From positions 1 through 20,918 of IMG/VR virus record IMGVR_UViG_3300027747_002908: a stretch of 20,918 nt of DNA; one strand, written 5' to 3'. Source of the DNA: a virus. Under the pieces are notes generated by a model that saw only the letters and a list, made by a program, of their open reading frames with translations, ran no database searches and was not told the DNA's origin. This document shows positions 7,034-15,688 of the stretch, in pieces (within the stretch, counting starts at the first letter, position 1; every line of letters starts with the position of its first letter). The position numbers and the translations under genes are program-made.

Positions 7034-8215
7034 ATGAGAATCGCATTTGTTTTAATAGGTAATAGCAGAAGAAGTAATTATCTCAATGGAGATACTCTAA
7101 GATATGGAGGAGGAGGCGGCTCGGGGACTGACACTAGTACTATTTTAGTAGCAGAGTATCTTGCGTCACAAGGACACGATGTGGTAATAGCCACAGACAA
7201 ACTAGAGCCTGCATTAGAACAAAAATATGCATATGAAGGTAAGTTTTTTCCTAAAGGAGATAAAATAAGAGGAGTACAATATACTGATATAGAATTTAAC
7301 TATATCGAAAATAAAGAATTTGATATCCTTGTAAATAGCTTATGGTTTCAAGACTATAAAAGTCTTCCAATTAAAATAACAAAAGCTATTGTATACTGGT
7401 GTCACATGCAATGGATATATGGCATAGGAGAAGCAATAGAATATTGTAAAACTAATAATCTAAATCTTGGATTTGTTAATATATCAAATTGGGAAAGTCA
7501 AATGAATGACGGAACTATAAAACACGCATCTGCGATATATAATAAGACATATAGGACACTAATTCCTAATCCTATTGCTGATGATATTATAACACAAGTA
7601 TTGAATGAAAATATAGAGAAAAAACCACACAAATTTATCTTCCATGCCTCTTGGCCAAGAGGAGGAAATGTAGCGCTTGAAGCTGTCAGAAGATTAGATT
7701 TTCAAGATAAAGAATTTCATGCTTTTGATTATTTAATGGTTATTCATGATCATAAAGATATGTTCTTTCATATGCATAATGGGGTTGATAAGTATACTCT
7801 CTTCAAACACTTAGCCGAAAGTGAGTATTTTGTTTATCCTTTATATACTCCTTACCAAGATGTTCATAAAGATACGTTTTCCTGTGTTGTTGCTGAAGCA
7901 TTGGCCTTGGGTGTTATTCCAATAACATATCCTCTAGGTGCCTTACCTGATATTTTTGGAGAGTATTGTGCATGGATAGATTTTCCAAAGGACAAAAATG
8001 CAGAGACGATGCAAAAAGAATCACTCTCAAAAGATCTAGAAGGTTCTTTTAGAGATAATATAGATAATATTGTTAATAAAATATTATTCTTAGAATCTAA
8101 TCCAGATATTAAAAATAGCCTTCGTCTGAAAAGTAAAGACTTCGTTATGGATTCTTTCAGTGTAAATAAAGTTGGACAAATGTGGAGTAATTTTTTCTTT
8201 GAATTAAGTAATTAA
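7034..8215 (+). CDS. GT-B fold glycosyltransferase (GT4-like)
   Basis: The 393-residue product starts MRIAFVLIG and has a glycine-rich loop GGGGGSGTDTSTILVAEYL (25-43), typical of the N-terminal acceptor half of GT-B enzymes. The C-terminal half has FHASWPRGGNVALEAV (203-218), replacing the more common RxxxxKG donor loop, then LAESEYFVYPL and DTFSCVVAEALALGVIPI (280-297), where the EALALG segment matches the E-x7-E donor-binding region of GT4. It lies 15 bases after the GT60-like gene in the same operon. Sugar and linkage are unknown. Confidence 0.8.
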   Translation: MRIAFVLIGNSRRSNYLNGDTLRYGGGGGSGTDTSTILVAEYLASQGHDVVIATDKLEPALEQKYAYEGKFFPKGDKIRGVQYTDIEFNYIENKEFDILVNSLWFQDYKSLPIKITKAIVYWCHMQWIYGIGEAIEYCKTNNLNLGFVNISNWESQMNDGTIKHASAIYNKTYRTLIPNPIADDIITQVLNENIEKKPHKFIFHASWPRGGNVALEAVRRLDFQDKEFHAFDYLMVIHDHKDMFFHMHNGVDKYTLFKHLAESEYFVYPLYTPYQDVHKDTFSCVVAEALALGVIPITYPLGALPDIFGEYCAWIDFPKDKNAETMQKESLSKDLEGSFRDNIDNIVNKILFLESNPDIKNSLRLKSKDFVMDSFSVNKVGQMWSNFFFELSN

Positions 8216-8222
8216 TACTATT

Positions 8223-8933
8223 ATGGAAAAACTATTTGATTTTGTAGATGAAGCATTCTATATTAATCTAGATCATAGGACAGATAAAAATAAGATACTA
8301 ATAGATCATTTTACTGAAATAGGAATAAATAGATTTGTCAAAAGATCAAGAGGAATTTATCCACACGAGTTAGGTTATCAGTTAAGAGAAGAGACAAACA
8401 CCTATCCTCATGAAGCATACGCCAGAGGATGCACATATGCACAAATTGCTATTATAGAATACGCTAAACAAAAAAAACTGAATAATATTCTATACTTTGA
8501 AGATGATGCCAAATTTTATACGGATGGAGGATATGATCCATTACACATTATTAATACGGCTATACAAGGATTAAAAAATATACCAGATTGGCAAATTCTA
8601 TATTTAGGAACAAATCCTGGAGATAGAGATACCTATTTAAATATGGTAGCCCCCAATTTAGTTAAAATAAATGAGTCTATAGCTAATCACGCCGTATTGC
8701 TAAATCATACTATTTTTGATTCTATTCTAGAAAAAGCTAAAGAAAAAGATTTCAATCACCTTGATTCTCATTTTTCTAGTGCCTTTACAGAAAAATATAT
8801 GGTGTATCCATTATGTGTAAGTCAAAGATGTGGTTTAGAAAATGATATTGGAGATATTAAATATACTGGTATGTGTGATGATTTCTGGTTAGATAGATAC
8901 AAAAAAGAAATAAGGACACTATATGAAAATTAG
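8223..8933 (+). CDS. GT25 family glycosyltransferase, copy 1
   Basis: AFYINLDHRTDKN (11-23) and ILYFEDDAKF (89-98) are the two hallmark segments of family 25 (lipooligosaccharide galactosyltransferase-like), with the EDD at 93-95. The protein has 236 residues, close to the usual length. GCTYAQIAIIEYAK corresponds to the G.xGC..SH helix of the family, with Ala-Gln in place of Ser-His. It starts seven bases after the previous gene, and its last 11 bases overlap the next gene, another GT25. Residues 150-236 differ from the second copy, so the two probably use different acceptors. Confidence 0.85.
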   Translation: MEKLFDFVDEAFYINLDHRTDKNKILIDHFTEIGINRFVKRSRGIYPHELGYQLREETNTYPHEAYARGCTYAQIAIIEYAKQKKLNNILYFEDDAKFYTDGGYDPLHIINTAIQGLKNIPDWQILYLGTNPGDRDTYLNMVAPNLVKINESIANHAVLLNHTIFDSILEKAKEKDFNHLDSHFSSAFTEKYMVYPLCVSQRCGLENDIGDIKYTGMCDDFWLDRYKKEIRTLYEN

Positions 8934-9603
8934 TGATTTTTTTGAAAAAGGATATTATGTCAATCTTGACAAAAGACCAGAAAGAAAAGAATGCTTTCTT
9001 AATGATATGTCAAAAGTCGGTCTCGAATCATTTTTTGAAAGATTTCCGGCTTTCTATCATGGAGATAAGTCTGATTTTAATTATTTAACTACACATCAGG
9101 CTTGTGGAAGAAGTTTAGTTACAGTTATTAAAAAAGCATATGATTTAGGATACAACAATGTTCTAGTATTTGAAGATGATGCTTATTTTTTAGATGATAC
9201 ATTGGAATATGTTGAAAGTTCACTAGATACACTTTCTAATATCAATGATTGGCATATGATTTATTTAGGTGGAATGTTACTAGATCATGAACTTAATTTA
9301 GTTGGTAAGAATCTATTAAAACAAAATAATCTATTAACTACTCATGCTATAGGATACAGTAGAGAAGGTATGAAAAAAGTTATAGAGGGATGGAGATGGA
9401 ACGAAGGTGGAGGAGCAGCAATTGACGGTTGGTTTGCTGGAGAAGTACATTATGGCATTCCTTATTTTACCAAATACGTCACCTATCCACTAGCTGTAGT
9501 TCAATATGAGCATAGACCTAGCGATCTAAACGGTGGAGTATCTGCTGGTTTGGAAGACTATACTAGGGGCTATATAAATAAACCAATTAATAAGCTATAT
9601 TAA
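8923..9603 (+). CDS. GT25 family glycosyltransferase, copy 2
   Basis: The 226-residue protein shows YYVNLDKRPERK (11-22) and VLVFEDDAYF (80-89), with the EDD at 84-86, and THQACGRSLVTVIKKA in the conserved middle helix. It is a paralogue of the gene just upstream and of the N-terminal half of the fusion protein at 1153-2316. The start lies inside the end of copy 1 (11-base overlap beginning TATATGAAAATTAG). The C-terminal part has a Gly- and Trp-rich segment (GWRWNEGGGAAIDGWFAG) not seen in copy 1. It likely extends the same glycan. Confidence 0.85.
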   Translation: MKISDFFEKGYYVNLDKRPERKECFLNDMSKVGLESFFERFPAFYHGDKSDFNYLTTHQACGRSLVTVIKKAYDLGYNNVLVFEDDAYFLDDTLEYVESSLDTLSNINDWHMIYLGGMLLDHELNLVGKNLLKQNNLLTTHAIGYSREGMKKVIEGWRWNEGGGAAIDGWFAGEVHYGIPYFTKYVTYPLAVVQYEHRPSDLNGGVSAGLEDYTRGYINKPINKLY

Positions 9604-9619
9604 TATAAAGTATAAATTT

Positions 9620-10336
9620 ATGAAACATATAATCGTATCATTTTATAATGACGTATTGCCTCCAGATATAGCAGAATTGCAGAGAAAAATTTTTAATCAT
9701 TTTGATATAGAGTTTGAGCAATATAAATTTCCTGTAGGTGTTCAACACGACACTGCAATAGATAATTATTTAACAAATATTATAGATAAGACATGGGACT
9801 TTGTATCTATTTTCGATGTTGACTGTATTCCATTAAATCGCAATGTTATTGCGAATGCTCTAAAAAAAATAGAAAATGGTAATACTCTCTATGGAAATGT
9901 TCAATGTACTCATAGCTTAGAAGAAAATACTATTAAATCTCCTCCATATGTCGGTCCTATGTTTTGTAATTTTAGTCGCAAGGTTTATGAAGAAGCTAGG
10001 CATAAATCTTTTGGCTATAATGTTTATCCTAATCCGGATGGACATATTTTAGAAGCTGATGTAGGAGAAGTTTTTACTAGAGAAAATGAAAAAAGAGGAG
10101 TAAATGTAATATACTCTTATCCTACAAAAATAAATAAATCAGGGTGGAATAAACCAACAATTTGGAATTACGATGGTAGTTTTGGCTATCCCAAATTTGG
10201 CTGGGGTTGGGGAACAGAATATGATAGTGATACATATCATAACTTCCAAATAAGAATTTCAGAAAAACTATTTGACAATATTAGTCCACAAGAACTTTTT
10301 AGAGAATACTGCAATAGCATACTATATGGAAAATAA
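9620..10336 (+). CDS. Putative GT-A glycosyltransferase with DXD motif
   Basis: The 238-residue protein starts MKHIIVSFYND and has WDFVSIFDVDCIPLN around residue 59-73, where DVD (66-68) is a good DXD metal site. VQCTHSLEENT, then YVGPMFCNFSR and HILEADVGEVF, look like substrate loops. I do not recognise the family, but position within a glycosyltransferase operon and the fold-like order support the call. Its last 11 bases overlap the fucosyltransferase start. Confidence 0.6.
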   Translation: MKHIIVSFYNDVLPPDIAELQRKIFNHFDIEFEQYKFPVGVQHDTAIDNYLTNIIDKTWDFVSIFDVDCIPLNRNVIANALKKIENGNTLYGNVQCTHSLEENTIKSPPYVGPMFCNFSRKVYEEARHKSFGYNVYPNPDGHILEADVGEVFTRENEKRGVNVIYSYPTKINKSGWNKPTIWNYDGSFGYPKFGWGWGTEYDSDTYHNFQIRISEKLFDNISPQELFREYCNSILYGK

Positions 10337-11174
10337 TTTATCTAAAAATTTTATAACAAGCTCTTTAGTAGGAAGACTTGGAAATTTAATGTTTCAAATA
10401 GCTCATGGATATTCTCAAGCCATTACTCATCAAAGAGACTATTTATATCCTCTTATTGGAACCGACGTTATTCAGTTCAAAGATAGTGTATTTAGAAATA
10501 TTAATTTTTTTAATGGCACTATAGATGATTTAAGAAAAAAATATGATACAGTATCTGTTGAGTCTACTTTTCATTATACTCCTATTTATCCAGCAGATAA
10601 TAAAGTTACTATTTTTTCTGGATACTATCAGAGTGAAAAATATTTTCAAAAAAATAAACAACAAATTAAAAAACTTTTTTCTCCTACTCAAGAATTTATA
10701 GATAAATGCTTAATAGATTATCCAGAACTACAATCAAATAATGTTACCGCTATCAATGTCAGAAGAGGAGAAGACTACTTATCTCAACCAGAAAATCATC
10801 CAGTTGTTACAGAAGAATTTATCTATAAAGCATTAGAATATATTCCAAATAAAGAATATGTATATATCATAAGCGATAATCTTCCTTGGTGTAAAGAATT
10901 TCTTCATATAGATAATGTAAAATTTGTAGAATACACAGAACTTCGTGCTTTATGGCTTCTTAGTTTGTGTAAAAATTTTATTATTTCAAACTCCACATTC
11001 TCTTGGTGGGGTGCATTTTTAGGACAAAAAGAGGGAAGCATTACAGTAGCTCCCAGCACATGGTTTGGCCCAGGAGTTCATAGTAGAGGTCATTATGAAA
11101 GAGATATTTATCTAGATGAATGGATCCAAATTCCAACCAAATGGAATAATGGTTTTATAGAATTAGCTGACTAA
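10326..11174 (+). CDS. GT11 fucosyltransferase (alpha-1,2-type)
   Basis: I take ATG 10326, giving 282 residues (MENNLSKNFITSSLVGRLGN), rather than an upstream start at 10272 that would overlap the previous gene by 65 bases. The chosen start makes an 11-base overlap, just like the GT25 pair. SLVGRLGNLMFQIAHGYSQA is the N-terminal GT11 motif, FSGYYQSEKYF follows, NVRRGEDY (144-151) is the GDP-fucose-binding HxRRxDY motif with Asn in place of His, and ISNSTFSWWGA (220-230) is the C-terminal signature. It should transfer fucose from GDP-fucose. GDP-fucose synthesis genes are not in this window, so the donor would come from the host or elsewhere. Confidence 0.9.
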   Translation: MENNLSKNFITSSLVGRLGNLMFQIAHGYSQAITHQRDYLYPLIGTDVIQFKDSVFRNINFFNGTIDDLRKKYDTVSVESTFHYTPIYPADNKVTIFSGYYQSEKYFQKNKQQIKKLFSPTQEFIDKCLIDYPELQSNNVTAINVRRGEDYLSQPENHPVVTEEFIYKALEYIPNKEYVYIISDNLPWCKEFLHIDNVKFVEYTELRALWLLSLCKNFIISNSTFSWWGAFLGQKEGSITVAPSTWFGPGVHSRGHYERDIYLDEWIQIPTKWNNGFIELAD

Positions 11175-11176
11175 TG

Positions 11177-12265
11177 TTAATTATTATACTCTTTATATTT
11201 ATGTAATGATGATCCTATTATCTGGTGCATATCATAGTATTTATACTCTGCTAATCTTCCACCAAATATAAATTTTGAACCATGATTTATCTTCTTGTAT
11301 TTTTCATATAACTCATTATTTTTAGAATTATTTATTGGATAGAATCTATCAAGGGTCACAGACCAGTCCTGACTATATTCTTTTGTAATAATAGTATTAT
11401 CATTAGATCTATTTGAAAAATGCTTGTGCTCTACTATCCTTGTAAATGGAACCTTCTCATCTGTGTAGTTGACTATAGCATTTCCCTGAAAGTCACAATT
11501 TGCTATTGATGTTGTTTCAAATCTCAAACTACGATAGTCTAATATTCCAAATTCATAATCATAGAACTCATCAATCGCCCCAGTATAAACTATTGTCTTA
11601 GCTAGACTATTCCAATATTCTCTATTTTTTAGGTAATCGTTCTCTAATAATATCTCTATCCCATCAGTCATATTGTGCATCATATCAGAGTATCCGTTCA
11701 ATGGGATTCCTTGATATTTATCATTAAAATAATTATCGTCAAAATTCAATCGTATTGGGAGTCTTTTGATAATAAATGTTGGTAGATTTTTAGGGTCTGT
11801 ATTCCATTGTTTCTTTGTATATCCATATATGAATTTATGATATATCTCCTCCCCTACCTGACTCAATATCCATTCTTCAAGATTTATTGGATTATTGATT
11901 TTTATTTTTTCTTTTTCAAGCCTATCTTTTGCTTCACTTGGTGTTGTAACACCCCATAATTGATATAGCGTGAATAAATTGACTGGAAATGAATAAATTT
12001 TTCCATCATAATTTACTTTTGGTCTATTAATATAGCTATTAAATTCCGTAAACTGATTTATGTATTGCCATACCATCTCACTAGAAGTATGAAATATATG
12101 GGGTCCATATTTATGCACGTCTATCCCACCCACTCTTTCTGTATAACAATTTCCAAATGGATGTTTTCTTTTCTCAATAATCATACAAGATTTTTTATTC
12201 TTTTTGGCCTGTTCAGCAAAACAACATCCGAATAATCCTGATCCTACTATTAAATAATCTATCAT
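11177..12265 (-). CDS. glf: UDP-galactopyranose mutase
   Basis: The 362-residue protein starts with DYLIVGSGLFGCCFAEQAKK, an FAD-binding GxGxxG loop, and continues with IEKRKHPFGNCYTE, VHKYGPHIFHTS, NRPKVNYDGKIYSFPVNL, FIYGYTKKQWNTDPKNLP and GIPLNGYSDMM, all characteristic of Glf. It converts UDP-galactopyranose to UDP-galactofuranose using reduced FAD. Length is near the usual 370-390. It converges on the fucosyltransferase, with only two bases between the stop codons. Its presence implies galactofuranose in the glycan built by the surrounding transferases. A specific galactofuranosyltransferase is not obvious in the window. Confidence 0.93.
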   Translation of the reverse strand: MIDYLIVGSGLFGCCFAEQAKKNKKSCMIIEKRKHPFGNCYTERVGGIDVHKYGPHIFHTSSEMVWQYINQFTEFNSYINRPKVNYDGKIYSFPVNLFTLYQLWGVTTPSEAKDRLEKEKIKINNPINLEEWILSQVGEEIYHKFIYGYTKKQWNTDPKNLPTFIIKRLPIRLNFDDNYFNDKYQGIPLNGYSDMMHNMTDGIEILLENDYLKNREYWNSLAKTIVYTGAIDEFYDYEFGILDYRSLRFETTSIANCDFQGNAIVNYTDEKVPFTRIVEHKHFSNRSNDNTIITKEYSQDWSVTLDRFYPINNSKNNELYEKYKKINHGSKFIFGGRLAEYKYYDMHQIIGSSLHKYKEYNN

Positions 12266-12282
12266 AATATCTTATACGTTGT

Positions 12283-12311
12283 CCTATAGTGTAATTAATC
12301 AATGTAGACAA
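12283..12311 (-). promoter_or_regulatory. Candidate promoter for glf
   Basis: On the minus strand TTGTCT (12306-12311) and TATAGG (12283-12288) have a 17-base spacer, each matching consensus at four of six positions. The start site would be about ten bases before ATG 12265, again a very short leader. The gap 12266-12392 is otherwise without genes. Confidence 0.35.
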
Positions 12312-12348
12312 CAAAAAATAATTCTGTTCTCTCCATGTGGTCTCAAGA

Positions 12349-12354
12349 TATAAT
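12349..12354 (+). promoter_or_regulatory. Perfect -10 box before the small secreted protein
   Basis: TATAAT lies 39 bases upstream of the chosen ATG at 12393 and matches the -10 consensus exactly. I see no good -35 box 16-18 bases upstream, so an activator or phage factor may be needed, or the match may be chance. Confidence 0.4.
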
Positions 12355-12392
12355 AGTTTGTGTCCCATCAAATTCTACAAAGGAACTTGGAT

Positions 12393-12689
12393 ATGTATAA
12401 AATTTTGCTGACTCTATTAATGTTCTTGACTATGACAACAGCTTATTCTCAACAGCATACAATATCGAAAACTGAGTATGGTAATCCTTTTTCAGATTTC
12501 AATCCTTTTGACACCAGATACTACTATCCTGGATTCGCTTTACCAAATGATTTTGATCCTATTCCAGATACTCCTCGTAATAGAAAAATGTATCCTGGAC
12601 TATTTGAGTTGCATGACTGGCAAATGATGCAGTTAAGACAGCGTGAACAAAAACTAAATCAGCATAAGCGCATATCTAACAGATTCTAA
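12393..12689 (+). CDS. Small secreted protein with signal peptide
   Basis: I take ATG 12393, with AAAGGAA seven bases upstream; the frame is also open from a GTG at 12360 but that start has no ribosome site. The 98-residue product opens MYKILLTLLMFLTMTTAYSQQ, a signal peptide likely cut after AYS. The mature part is rich in Pro, Tyr, Asp and Phe (NPFDTRYYYPGFALPND) and ends in a basic, Gln-rich helix (MMQLRQREQKLNQHKR). No family is recognised. It is a lone rightward gene between glf and the protease pair, and its last 14 bases overlap the end of the subtilisin gene on the other strand. Confidence 0.65.
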   Translation: MYKILLTLLMFLTMTTAYSQQHTISKTEYGNPFSDFNPFDTRYYYPGFALPNDFDPIPDTPRNRKMYPGLFELHDWQMMQLRQREQKLNQHKRISNRF

Positions 12690-13599
12690 AATTTAGAATC
12701 CCATATCCTTGATATCTTTTTGATCTGAAACTAGGATTTGCAATATTATTGCACATAGACCCTAATACTTTAAGATAGTCATCTTTATTATTTAGTGTGT
12801 ATTTTTTTGTTTGTCTATTGAAAGACAAAAGAAGAGCAGCACACCCAACAACGAATGGACTACTCATACTTGTACCAGACATTATAGCATAAGAGTCATT
12901 GGGAACACAACTCAGTATATTATGTCCCGGAGCAAGAAAATCCAAGCTTTCTCCACTACAACTAAAATTTGTACGATTTAAATTTTCGTCTATTGCTGCT
13001 GTGCTTATTGTTTCTTCATATCTAGCTGGGTACATGATCTCTGAATCTGGACCAGAATTTCCAGCAGCACAGAAGATTATTACTCCTTTAGAAGAAGCAT
13101 ATCTGACTGCTTCTTCGATTGCTTTTGAGTTTTGTGGTGATCCTAAAGACATAGAAATAAAATCTGCACGATTATCTGCTGCCCACACTATACCCTTCAC
13201 TACGTCATTTAAATTTCCATTCCCCTTATCGTTTAGTGATTTAATTGGTATAATTTTTGCTTTTGGTGCCACTCCAACCATTCCTAAACCATTATTCGTT
13301 GCTGCTATGGTTCCAGCAGTGTGCGTGCCGTGACCGGAACGATCAACAGGGTCTTTTCCTGGCTCCACAAAATTTATACCTTGTAAAAGATTATCTTTAA
13401 TATCTGGATGGTCCAAATCACATCCAGTATCTATTACCGCAATCCTTACGCCTTCTCCATTAGAACATTTCCATTGAGATTGTATATTAAATTTTTTAAT
13501 TTCCCATCCTAATACTTGAGGATCTTTGGGAGATAGCCCAAACACATCTTCTCTAATATATGGCAACAGACTACATTCATTTTTATTCCTTCTCTTCAT
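12676..13599 (-). CDS. Subtilisin-like serine protease (S8), no signal peptide
   Basis: All three catalytic residues are present in family context: D57 in VRIAVIDTGC, H90 in SGHGTHTAG, and S244 in SGTSMSSP, with the oxyanion Asn N181 in CAAGNSG. At 307 residues it is a compact catalytic domain with a short N-terminal extension (about 45 residues) and no signal peptide or long propeptide, so it resembles the intracellular subtilisins. It should act in the cytoplasm or be carried in the virion. Its start overlaps the end of the trypsin-like gene by 17 bases, making a coupled two-protease unit. Several Cys residues (C44, C60, C214, C231) are unusual for a secreted subtilisin. Confidence 0.93.
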   Translation of the reverse strand: MKRRNKNECSLLPYIREDVFGLSPKDPQVLGWEIKKFNIQSQWKCSNGEGVRIAVIDTGCDLDHPDIKDNLLQGINFVEPGKDPVDRSGHGTHTAGTIAATNNGLGMVGVAPKAKIIPIKSLNDKGNGNLNDVVKGIVWAADNRADFISMSLGSPQNSKAIEEAVRYASSKGVIIFCAAGNSGPDSEIMYPARYEETISTAAIDENLNRTNFSCSGESLDFLAPGHNILSCVPNDSYAIMSGTSMSSPFVVGCAALLLSFNRQTKKYTLNNKDDYLKVLGSMCNNIANPSFRSKRYQGYGILNFRIC

Positions 13600-14341
13600 T
13601 ACAACTCTCCATTGTTTCTCTTATCCATTTTATATATGTACTAACTCTACTATGACAACTTTGATCTGTATATGTTCCATTAGGTTTTCCATCTTTAGCC
13701 ATCACAGAAGAATGGATACCGGCGAGCTTTCCATCTATAAAAAGACCACCCCCACTGTCACCACTAGCAATTAAAAACTCAAGCTCTGTGAACTTCTCTT
13801 GCCTTCTAGATGGAGAGCAAACGAGTACATTACGTTGTATTGAATCGATATAATTTGAACCACCCCTACGTTTTTTATCACTCGTATTTGCACCAGTATT
13901 AAAATCCCCAGTATTACCCCATCCTGCCATACAGCATATCTTACCAATCTCATCACTAGATTCATACAATTCAGGATACTTATCAAATGCAAATGCTTTT
14001 TCACTATACCCTAAAGCAATATCATAATATCCAAATACATCTGTTTTATAATTTGGATTTAAAAATACTTTAGATAACTCATATGTTTCTTCTTTGATTG
14101 TGACTGTCCATGTTTGACAATTATCGACAACATGTGCAGCAGTTATAATCCAATGAGAATCAATAATAACGGCTGATCCACAAGATAATCCTACGCCATC
14201 AAAACAACAGAGCTTCACGGTATGCTCAAATTTTTCTCCATATTCTAAATATTTAGAATCTGGAGTATTTGGATCAATCGTACCAGCAAAAGATAAAGAA
14301 ACAAAGAGAAAGATGCCCATAATTAAAGTGAGTATTTTCAT
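13583..14341 (-). CDS. Exported trypsin-like serine protease (S1)
   Basis: A signal peptide (MKILTLIMGIFLFVSLSFAG, cleavage near residue 19) precedes a chymotrypsin-fold domain. The triad is H70 in IITAAHVV, D107 in YYDIALGY, and S196 in SGDSGGGLF. Cys pairs C45-C46, C54, C75, C136-C137, C175, C229 and C248 suggest a disulfide-bonded, extracytoplasmic enzyme; the usual Cys before GDSGG is missing (IASGDSGG). The residue six before the active serine, the specificity pocket base, falls at E190/F189 in LEFLIASGDS, so trypsin-type Lys/Arg specificity is not assured. AAGGAG lies at ideal distance before ATG 14341. It is the first gene of the protease pair. Confidence 0.92.
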   Translation of the reverse strand: MKILTLIMGIFLFVSLSFAGTIDPNTPDSKYLEYGEKFEHTVKLCCFDGVGLSCGSAVIIDSHWIITAAHVVDNCQTWTVTIKEETYELSKVFLNPNYKTDVFGYYDIALGYSEKAFAFDKYPELYESSDEIGKICCMAGWGNTGDFNTGANTSDKKRRGGSNYIDSIQRNVLVCSPSRRQEKFTELEFLIASGDSGGGLFIDGKLAGIHSSVMAKDGKPNGTYTDQSCHSRVSTYIKWIRETMESCNEEKE

Positions 14342-14377
14342 TAATAACTCCTTTTGGGCAGAGAGAAGAGATTGGTA

Positions 14378-14683
14378 TTAGGGTCTATTTTTAACCCTAT
14401 TTAAATACACCGCACAATCTTCTATAACCATTTTATTATAGCTTTTAAAATTCATTAAATGACCAAATAAAAGATGACATGGAGTAGAGCATAAAGTAAC
14501 AAGATTTGATGGATCTAATTCTAGTTCAGGACTAATATGAACTGGGATCTTATGATGTACTTCTAATTTTGTATCTCTACCACAAGCAATACAACATGGA
14601 TTATTTTTAAGATGATTTTTTCTTACTGTTTGCCATTTTGGTGATCTAACAGCATATCTGAGTTTATTCAGAAAGTTAAACAC
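14378..14683 (-). CDS. HNH endonuclease
   Basis: The 101-residue protein has a CIACG knuckle, LEVHHKIPVH with the paired catalytic His, LELDPSNLVTLC with the Asn, and PCHLLFGH, the full HNH zinc-finger nuclease order. The start codon is GTG, directly after the TGA of the actin-like gene (TGAGTG), so translation is probably coupled. It could be a free-standing homing nuclease, or a packaging or DNA-processing enzyme; HNH proteins of this size beside terminase genes help packaging, but no terminase is present here. Confidence 0.85.
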   Translation of the reverse strand: MFNFLNKLRYAVRSPKWQTVRKNHLKNNPCCIACGRDTKLEVHHKIPVHISPELELDPSNLVTLCSTPCHLLFGHLMNFKSYNKMVIEDCAVYLNRVKNRP

Positions 14684-15685
14684 TCATAACACCTTTGCTG
14701 CAATTAAGCATCCTTTTGCTACCGCATGTAAAGGGTCTGCCGCGTGCTTGACAGTCTTAATAGTTAATGGAAATCCGTTCTCTTGAAGTTTTGATGCAAA
14801 TAATTCGATATATCCATTAGCTTGTGAAGTCCCTCCAGCAACTACTACTGTTATGGGATCTTTAAATTTTGGTAATGATTTATGATTTGTAAGAGCAGCA
14901 CTTAGTTGCTTTGTAGTATAATCTATCAATCTTTCATAATATGCTGAGACAGCGCCAAGAATAGGATTATCATTTGGTTGACCAATAGTAAATCCTCCAT
15001 TCTCTTTTTCGGCTTGAACAACACTGTCTGGTTCTCCAGTAGCTACAGAACTCATTCTATCAATCCAGTCACCACTCTTTGTTGTACTAAATACTACAGT
15101 CGGTTCACCATTCAGCATTACACAAACATTAGTCATACCAGCACCACAGCTTACAGCTATTCCAGTATAATCAGTGTCCTCTAACTCAGCATAGCACAAA
15201 GCCTCTGCTTCATTTATTGCTCTAGCAGAATATCCACATTCGCCCAAAATAGTCTTGACTATATCTTCATGATAACCAACATCAAAATCTTCATCTTCTT
15301 GATCAACAGGTTGTGCTGGAATACAGAATACTAATTTCTCATTTTCTTCTGTGGCTTGTCCTACTACTTCTTTTAAGATAAAGGCTAAAATACGTTTAGC
15401 ATCTTTTTCTTTAGCAGAAACAACGCCTTTATACATCGGTCTTTTTGCTGTGTCATTTCTTTCGATTGCTTTCTCTATTGCATCCTTCCCTAAGAGGATA
15501 AATGCTCCATCACTATCTTTAATAAAAACTTTTCCAGCTAATCCTTTTTCAATCATTTTTGTGGCTACTGGAGTTGTTGGTTTAATGATATAAAATGCGT
15601 CTCTAAAATCTTTATAGACTATATTTTTACCAGAATCTCTAGATAAGACAATATAACTTGTACCAACATCAAGACCACAACCCAT
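14684..15685 (-). CDS. Actin-like ATPase (ParM/MreB/Hsp70 superfamily)
   Basis: GLDVGTS (4-10) is the phosphate-1 loop, IAVSCGAGMTNVCVM (176-190) is a variant phosphate-2 loop, and VVVAGGTSQANG (280-291) is the adenosine loop, spaced as in ParM-like filaments. INEAEALCYAE (158-168) is the connecting segment before phosphate 2. The length of 333 is normal. It could form a filament that positions or segregates phage DNA. A strong AGAGGTGA ribosome site stands before the ATG. The gene three bases upstream encodes a membrane-anchored coiled-coil protein, a plausible tether. The phosphate-2 loop has SCGAGMTN in place of the usual DxGxGTT, so ATP hydrolysis may be altered. Confidence 0.85.
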   Translation of the reverse strand: MGCGLDVGTSYIVLSRDSGKNIVYKDFRDAFYIIKPTTPVATKMIEKGLAGKVFIKDSDGAFILLGKDAIEKAIERNDTAKRPMYKGVVSAKEKDAKRILAFILKEVVGQATEENEKLVFCIPAQPVDQEDEDFDVGYHEDIVKTILGECGYSARAINEAEALCYAELEDTDYTGIAVSCGAGMTNVCVMLNGEPTVVFSTTKSGDWIDRMSSVATGEPDSVVQAEKENGGFTIGQPNDNPILGAVSAYYERLIDYTTKQLSAALTNHKSLPKFKDPITVVVAGGTSQANGYIELFASKLQENGFPLTIKTVKHAADPLHAVAKGCLIAAKVL

Positions 15686-15688
15686 AAG

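Noticed and set aside
10272-10325. Earlier ATG for the fucosyltransferase.
   Set aside because: It would overlap the preceding gene by 65 bases, and the GT11 domain begins only after ATG 10326.
12360-12392. GTG start 33 bases upstream for the small secreted protein.
   Set aside because: No ribosome site, and it would put polar residues before the signal peptide; ATG 12393 has AAAGGAA.
12899-13333. A 144-residue open frame on the plus strand.
   Set aside because: It lies entirely antisense to the subtilisin catalytic core and has no family motif or ribosome site; it is a shadow.
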